Source of the DNA: Delphinapterus leucas
Taxonomy: Eukaryota > Chordata > Mammalia > Artiodactyla > Monodontidae
Reading direction: 5' to 3'
NCBI RefSeq assembly: GCF_002288925.2
Contig: NW_022098001.1
Location: forward strand, 11,498,495-11,562,494
DNA: 64,000 nucleotides
The notes beneath the pieces are model-generated. The model had not been told where the DNA came from, ran no database searches, and saw nothing but the letters and a program-made list of their open reading frames with translations. Numbering within the stretch: position 1 is the first letter of the stretch; every line of letters starts with the position of its first letter. Made by a program: the position numbers and the translations under genes. Positions 51,401 through 60,400 of the stretch are shown one piece after another.

Positions 51401-54400
51401 AGAGTAGTACTGTCCAACAGAAATATAACACAAGCCACGTATGTAATTAAAATTTTTCTAGCAGATATTAAAAAGTTAAAATATGTAACATTAATTTTTA
51501 TATTTCACCCAACGCATCCAAAATACTATCATTTCAAAATGTAATCAATATTAAAAACTATTAATAAGACAGTACGAAAAAGAATGCTAAATAGCCACAT
51601 GTGGCAAACAGCTACTATATTGGACAGTCACACCTATAGAAACTAACTAAAGTAGGTACCCCCGCCTTACAGATAAGGAAACCTGAGGCCATAAAGAGAT
51701 TATATAACTTGCCTAAGATATAGTGTTAAGTGTTGAAACCAAGACTAAAATCCAGTTCTGACTCCAGAGCCTTGCCTCACAAATACTTTCCTTTCTGACT
51801 CTCTACATATAATGCCAAATATAAATTCAATCATGTATTAGCTATGTGATTTAGGGTTGAATCACTCTAAACCCTTTTCCCCAACTGTCATATGGGACAA
51901 AAACTCCTACTAACTTCACATAAGGTTCTTTTAAGGATTAAATAAGATGTGAAAGCAGACTGCTGACTACAAAGCCACATGCATAAATCAGCTTTTTTTT
52001 TTTAAAAGAGGGAAGCTATGGAAAAAGGACAGGAATTACATTCACACTGAAATATACTGTGATTTGTCATTAAAATAAAATCTGCAGAAAAGTAAGGGAA
52101 ATTATCTTGATTTAGGCTTCCATCTTGTTTGATTTTATACTATTACCTTTAAAAGTAACCTCACTTTAAAAGTAACCTCTCACTCAGATGAGACTTAGTA
52201 ACATAATATACTATTAAAAGCTTTAACGTGGGCTTCCCTGTTGGCGTAGTGGTTGAGAGTCTGCCTGCCGATGCAGGGGATGTGGGTTCGTGCCCCAGTC
52301 CGGGAAGATCCCACATGCCACAGAGCGGCTGGGCCCGTGAGTCATGGCCGCTGAGCCTGCGCGTCTGGAGCCTGTGCTCCGCAACGGGAGAGGCCACAAC
52401 AGTGAGAGGCCTGTGTACCGCAAAAAAAAAAAAAAAAAAGCTATATAAAGTAAATATGTATACACACTACTAATTGACCCAGCCATCCTACTGAGGTGAA
52501 TGTCTTACTTCTGATCAGCTCCATTACAGCTAACAGTTGAAAGAAAACTGAGAACGTAAGTTCTGCCTTCCTGTTACCCATAGTCCTTCCCCCCATTGTT
52601 GTCAGGCTTCACTATGGAGCTGGGTGGATTATTAAACTAGCCTCTCTTGAATGGTCTTCATACAATCAAGATTTATTAAATACCTACTATGTGTCAGACA
52701 CTGTTTTAGGAGCTCAGTATACAGAACTAAATAAAACTTTCTACTTATGGAAAGTGTACTATACTAATCTAATAGGAGAAACAGACATGTAAATGAGACA
52801 TTAGGAGAAATTCTTATCTTCAAGGGCTTCCCTCCCATTGCTCATCTCCCAACATATCTATACCAGTCCAATTAATTTACATTCCCATTTAAAAACTCCC
52901 TATCATTTTCTACCATCTATAAAGTCTAATAACTTCCTCATATGATACAGGTCTTCCACAAATTAATCTCAACTGTATATTCTTTTATTCACATATACAA
53001 TCATTTGGTTCCAACACGACTGTCATCTCTAAATATCCTTGTCTTTGCCCAAACGTTACTGACCATGAATTTTCTCTCAAAATAAAGTACGGTAGCCTGG
53101 GTGCTTAGGGTGACTTTCCTTGTACCCTTTACCATGTACCCCCTCCCTCCCTCTACTGATGTCCAATGCCTAAAATGATGTGCATTATTTTTTCTTAACC
53201 CAGCTCAAGTTCCACCCCATTTGCTTTATCTCTGTCATCTTCCTCTCCCCAATTAATTAATTAATACCTTTTAACATCCTAAATAAGGATGCCAATGACT
53301 ATATATAAAACATGAGTAAAGCTTAATATTTTGATAAAAAATAGTATAAACAGAAAGCCTAATATTTTCTTCCTTCATCCCAATGGATCTTCTTATGTAT
53401 TCCAATTTGGAGAGTACAGTCTTTAAAGCACATGCTAAAGTAGTTCTAAGACTATGAGTAATTTGCTCTCAAATTCACAGAACTTAAATATAAAAAAAAA
53501 AGGAACTGGTTATCAAAGAAAACACACAAAAATAACTTCCATAATCAAGCTCATCTTTTAATCTTAACATAAATGAACACTCCGTAATATTAGACAATAC
53601 CCAAATAAGTGCTATCATTTATTAGAGTGGCAAAAGGTATACCTTGACAGCAAAAGCAGATCTATTCAAATGGCTAACTGCTCTCTTAACAGATACTGCT
53701 ATTTTAAAGAACTGCAAAGTATACAGAAAGGCAGAACAGTGCCCAATTAATGCTGAAAAGATTAACTTAGGGAGTATAATCTAATATTTGCATTGCAACA
53801 AAACTATCAGAAGAGGAATACTGTACAAATTTTTAGTTAAATGATACTTTATTTTGCAATTAGCCATTTACACACAAGGTAAGTTGCCAGGTTCTGAATG
53901 TAATCCTTATTCAATTTATTAATTCTCTAATCTGGAAAGTACTAGTCCTTAAAATTTGGGGGAACTGACCTCTCTAATACTTACAGCTCTGTAATCATCT
54001 AAAGTCTCTGCTGGTAATGTCAGGAGTGATAAAGTAAACAGAGCATGAAAAAGAGGAATGCTGAGTATTTTCTAAAGGTTAGAAATGGATACTAGAGTGC
54101 TCTGGTCTGCTGACTAGTGGCTGGTGTATAAGGTTTTTCATTAACTCACGGCAAAATCTTTTTTCCGAGATTTTTGTTCTTCTTCCATTGTGTCAAAATT
54201 CCTTTCTTTTTTTGCAATGGTGGTTTTAAAAATGTACTTGTATAATATCGCTTATATGTGGAATCTAGAAAAATGGTACAGATGAACTTATTGGTAAAGC
54301 AGAGTCACAGATGTAGAGAACAAACTTACAGTTACCAAGGGGGGTGGGGGTGGGACAAACTGGGAGACTGGGATTCACATATACACACTACTATTGTATA

Positions 54401-57400
54401 AAATAGATAACTAATGAGAACCTACTGTTTAGCACAGGGAACCCTACTCAGTGATCTGTGGTGACCTAAATGGGAAGAAAATCTAAAAAAGAATGGATGT
54501 GTACATGTATACGTACACATACACATATACATATACATGTATGTATAACTGATTCACTTTGTTGTACAGCAGAAACTAAAACATTGTAAAGCAACCATAC
54601 TCCAATAAAAATTAATTTTAAAAACATCAGCAAAAAAAAATCAACAAATTAAAAAAAAATGTACTTGATGGGATTTCCCTGGCAGTCCAGTGGTTAAGAC
54701 TCTGCGCTTCCACTGCAGGGGGTGTGGGTTCGATCCCTGGTCAGGGAACTAAGATCCCACATGCCAGGAGGTGCAGCCAAGAAAATAAACAAAAATAAAA
54801 GTGTACTTCACAAAATTAAAAGTTGTCAGTGAAATTTATTTTGAGAAGTTTTAGCAATTGCCACTTGAAAAAGTCTGAAAACCATTGCTTTAGGATCAAT
54901 TTCATCCACTTCCTGCCTAAATGTGGCAAGTCCCTAATTTTATACTGCTCCACATTTTGGCACTATTTATTTTTCTCACTTGTCTCTCACTTTTCTCATC
55001 TGTCTCATACAGATGAGTTGGGCATGGTTAAATGGCAAAGGATGAATGGTCCAAGAGGCATGCGAATTCCATTTCTCTACTCTGTCTGAACTAGCAGTTT
55101 ACTTAATCTTAGTACCTTGGTGACACAATATCAGGATGAGATTAATTACGAAAAGTATTACAAACCTTTTAAAAAGTAGACAGGCTTGCAACTGATTTCC
55201 CCCATTTTGGGGAGGAGGTATGATTTAAACTAGACTCAGCATCTCTCCACTCACTACTACTCTGATACATTTTTTTTGAATGGAAGTAAGGAGTAGAGAT
55301 GCAGGTGCAAGGAAGTGCCCACAATGAGCACTTTACCTCTTTCTCCTCACCTTGGTTAGTTATTTTCTTTCACAGCGTTTAACACCACCTGACTTTAGAG
55401 ACTATACTTGCTTGTTTTTAGTTGTTTTCCCCACTAAACTTCATGAGAATAGTGACTCTTTAATCAATCATTTTATCCTGTTTTATCAACCATTATATTC
55501 TTTGTGTTTAGATAGTATATCCTGCATATAGAAGGTATTCCATTAATATTTCGTTAATTTTATCAACCATTTTATCCTGTTTTATCAACCATTATATTCC
55601 TTGTGTTTAGAATAGTATATCCTGCATATAGAAGGTATTCCATTAATATTTCGTTAATTTTATCAACCATTTTATCCTGTTTTATCAACCATTATATTCC
55701 TTGTGTTTAGAATAGTATATCCTGCATATAGAAGGTATTCCATTAATATTTTGTTAATCAATGAAAGAGCCTAAAATTAGACTGCATCACATATAGCCCT
55801 GTCTTCCTAACTCTCACTGTCCCCCCAAATAAAATCTTTGAGCTATTACATTTGTATACTTGATTCATCATCCAAGCCGTTAAATTATTTAAATATGTTT
55901 GGTGTGAGCTCATAAGTTATGGAACACTGCATAAACAGCATGGTTATCAACTCATAATCTTAAAAAATTTACAAGAAACCTTTCTTAACAACTTCTTTTA
56001 TCTAGCCCTGAACTCTTTCCCAGATTTGGTCCTCACATTTCCAACAGCCTAAACTAATTCCACTTGGAGATTCCACTTCCATTCTCACTTCAATCATAGC
56101 ATTATAAAATACAAATTCACCATTTCACTTTTGATCCCCTCTTGCCACTATACAAGCAGGTGTCATGGAAAAACGATGCGTTAAGGCAGAAGTCCTAGTT
56201 CTGGTCTCAGTTCCACTATTCATTAGGTGTTTAGACAGAAAAGTCTATGGGCAGAAATGAGGCTTCTCTGGTAAGATATTCCCACTTTTATTTAAAAAAC
56301 CACTTGGTTTACCTTAAAGAAGTTCTTGAAAACTAATTCCTTGGGTGAAACCCAAGAAATCACAAAGCTACAGACTGCGGCACAAGGGAGCCTGGAAGGT
56401 CAAGAGTCCAAGACCTAGAGAATCAGATGATATTAAAGCACTCCAGATAATGAAACATTTTAATGAACCCAAAAGACTGTATCAGGAGTTTAAAACAGGG
56501 GTTCAGCAAAAAAAGGGACCAGATAGTAAATATTTTAGGCTTTGTAAACTATGAGGCCTCTCAACTTTGCTGTTGTATTGCAAAAGCAGCCACAGACAAT
56601 AAACGAATAAGTGTGTCTGTGTTCCAATAAAACTTTCAACAATAGGCAGAGAACCTGATCATGGCTTGCCAATCCCTGGTTTGAAACTACAGTTTCTAAG
56701 ATGTATTATGGAACATAAAACAAATGTACGTAAGCTCCCTGAGCATGCAGGTTTTTCTCTATTTTGCTAACTCCTAGAGTTTATGCCTGTATAAAATCTA
56801 TGCTGCCTCAGAATAATTTTGTCTTTGGTCTTCTAAACACTAATCACTCAAACTTCTTGGTCATAGGATACTCTTTTCTACTCTTAAAAGGTATTGAGGG
56901 GACTTCCCTGGCGGTCCAGCGGTTAAGAATCTGCCTTCCAATGCAGGGGACGCAGGTTCGATCCCTGGTCGGGGAACTAAGATCCCACATGCCGCGAAAC
57001 AACTAAGCATGTGCACCATAACTACTCAGCCTGCAAGCCACAACTACTGAGCCCATGTGCCACAACTACTGAGCCCATGTGCCACAACTACTGAAGCCTG
57101 CATGCCTAGAGCCTGTGCTCCGCAACAAGAGAAGCCACCGCAATGAGAAGCCCGTGCGCCACAACTAGAGAAAACCTGCAGGAAAAGACCCAACGCAGCC
57201 AAAAATAATAAAATAAATAAACTAAATTTTAAAAAAAAAGGAAAAGAAAGAAAACCAAAATGTCTGGAGCTTAGAGAAGGTAAGCGGTAAGAAAAGAGAC
57301 TTGAGCCACAGTGCCATTGGATTATGTTCAAGATTGTCGAGTAATAACAACGGGAAATCATGAAGGATTTTAGGTTGAGGAAGGAAAAAATATTACATCA

Positions 57401-60400
57401 AAACTTGTCAAGTGGTAGTTTCTTAAAAATTGTTGCAATGTGGAATCTGAAATTACATCAATGAGCTTTCTATACTTTACTACATTAAAATCCATTGGTC
57501 TACCTTGCACCTTAAATGAATCTTTTATACTTGTCTACTTTTGTAACATGTAAGCATTGAGCATTTGGAAAATACTGATTCACTGAGTTACATACATCTT
57601 CCAAAAGGTTAAAAAACATTCTGGGGGGCTTCCCTGATGGCGCAGTGGTTAAGAATCTGCCTGCCAATGCAGGAGACAAGGGTTCGAGCCCTGGTCTGGG
57701 AAGATCCCACATGCCGTGGAGCAACTAAGCCCGTGCACCACAACTACTGAGCCTGCGCTCTAGAGCCCATGAACCACAACTACTGAGCCTGCTGCGCCAC
57801 AACTACTGAAGCCTGCGCGCCTAGAGCGTGTGCTCCGCAACAAAAGAAGCCACCTCAATGAGAAGCCTGCGCACCACAACGAAGAGTAGCCCCTGCTCGC
57901 CACAACTAGAGAAAGCCCGCGCGCAGCAAGGAAGATCCGACGCGGCCAATACATACATACATACATATATACATAAATAAATAAAATTTATAAAAAAACC
58001 CAAAAAACAGTCTGGGGACTTCCCTGGTGGTCTCCCAGTGGTTAAGAGTGTGCGCTCCCAATGCAGGGGGCCTGGGTTCGATCCTTGGTCAGGGAACTAG
58101 ATCCCACATGCATGCCCCAACTAAGATTTCTCATGCCACAACTAAGGAGCCGGCGAGCTGCCACTAAGGAGCCCTTGAGCTGCAACTAAGGAGCCCGCCT
58201 GCTGCAACTAAGACCTGGTGCAACCAAATAGATAAAAACAAAGAAACAAAAAACCCCAATCCACTATATACAATATTAAAAAAAAACCCAACACATTTGT
58301 TAACATCACTGCTGATCTCATCAGAAATTCATTAAGTTCTGGGATGTTGTCAAGCTCATGGTGGTAGACACAAATTTTCCAAATTTCTAATTTTCACTTG
58401 GCAACAAATCATTTTATCATTTGCAACAGTACTATCAGTTGTTTTCCTTGAACTGTCTTATTTTTGAGAAAATGTCTACAAATACCCAACTCTAAATAAC
58501 CATGGTCTATCAGTTGTTCTCTCAAGTAAAAATGGAGTAACAAGAAATAAGTGGCTAGTCCAGCTTGCAACTCAACTGCACAGGTGTTTTTCCTCAAGGC
58601 AACCACTGTTTTTCAGTATAGAGCATACTTTATGCATGCTTCCCATTTCATCATACAGAATAATTAAACGGCATGTATTCAGAAGTCAAGATTTAATAAA
58701 ATGAATAATGATCATTTTTTCAGATTCATCAAGGATACTCTTAAGTGGAATTAGCTTTTTTATTTTTTTTTCCTTTTTTTTTTCCAAGTAAGTGGATTGC
58801 AGTAAAGAATTCAACTACAAGTAGCCTGGTGTCACTGCCTTTATCTGTACTAAGGCGTCAGTAGTTTTACTCACTACTGCTTTTGCACCATTAATGCAAA
58901 TATTAACACAGTGGAAAAGACAAACAATGTCTTAATTACTCTGAAAACAGTTTTGTCTTCTGGGACCCAACAAAAAGGTCCCTGGAACGCCTTCACAGGG
59001 GTCCACGGACCATACTTTGAGAACTGCTACCTCAAAGAAACTGAGAGAGCATTACTTACTAGCTATGTGATCCTGGGCAATTCATTAAACTCTTTTCAAT
59101 GAGCTGTATAAAAAAAATGATACTACCTTCCTCCCTGTGCATTAGGATTAAGAGATGTGAGAACATTTTGTACTCTGTGTAGCATCACGAAAATGTAAGA
59201 ACTTGTTAATATTTATAATGAATGAGTATTTCAGTAGGACACCACTGACTTTGTCTGCAACAACCTGATGGTGACCAAATTTTATACATTTTTGCTTTTG
59301 CTATTTTTCTTACTAACCATCTTTACACTTCTATCTTAATTCAGACCTTTACAATCACAGATGCAATGCTGATTTGTTAATCACAAATGTTGCTGCCAGC
59401 TGAGGATATCTAAGTTTTTATCATACCCCACCCCACCCTGACCAGTCAAACCTGTCTAGGGCTTTCCCTTGAGTCTGAATATGTTGTTTTGTTTCAGCTG
59501 AACAATGACTGACTGTGTTCATTTGTTTCTCTCCCCTGCCAAAATTGGCCTCCCCACTTCTACTACTCACTGAAATACCATCCCCATCCTCAAGAGTCCA
59601 ATTAAGTCAATCTTTTCTGGCTACCCAAATAGGATAATCTTACTTCTCTGAATACCTGGCAGTCAAGGCCGTATGTTACCTGGTATCTTATCCTATGCTT
59701 GCCTTTCCTTAACTAGACTGTAATCTCTCTGAGGGTAAGTACATCTTACATTTCTCCTTATTCTCTTCATCATTAAATAGCACAATGCATTCAGCCTGGC
59801 TAATGATCCAATGTATACTCTACTAGACACTAGCATCAATGAAGCATTAACCTTCATACCCAAATGGACCTGGTAGCTTAACTTGCTTTACAGAGCCAAT
59901 ATCTATAGCTCTTGTCATATACGGTTTTTAGACAGTTTTATCTATAAGGCTTACTCAAGTGACAGGACAAGGTATTCAATATCACTGCATATGGGCTTCC
60001 CTGGTGGCACAGTGGTTGAGAGTCCGCCTGCCGATGCAGGGGACACGGGTTCATGCCCCGGTCTGGGAGGATCCCACATGCCACGGAGCGGCTGGGCCCA
60101 TGAGCCATGGCCGCTGAGCCTGCGCATCCGGAGCCTGTGCTCCGCAACGGGAGAGGCCACAACAGTGGGAGGCCTGCGTACCACAAAAAAAAAAAAAAAT
60201 CACTGCATAGAGTGCAATTGCTTTACGGGCAAACCGTATTTCTTAAAGTGCCTAACGTGGCTCTGAGAGGAAAACAAATACATAATAATATATATTTAGG
60301 TGCATAAGTAGACGTAAGATGTTTATTTACGAAAAAAGACAGTAAGAAGTCTTAAAAAAAAAAACACCACATATTTAAAACACACAAAAGCATACAGCAC

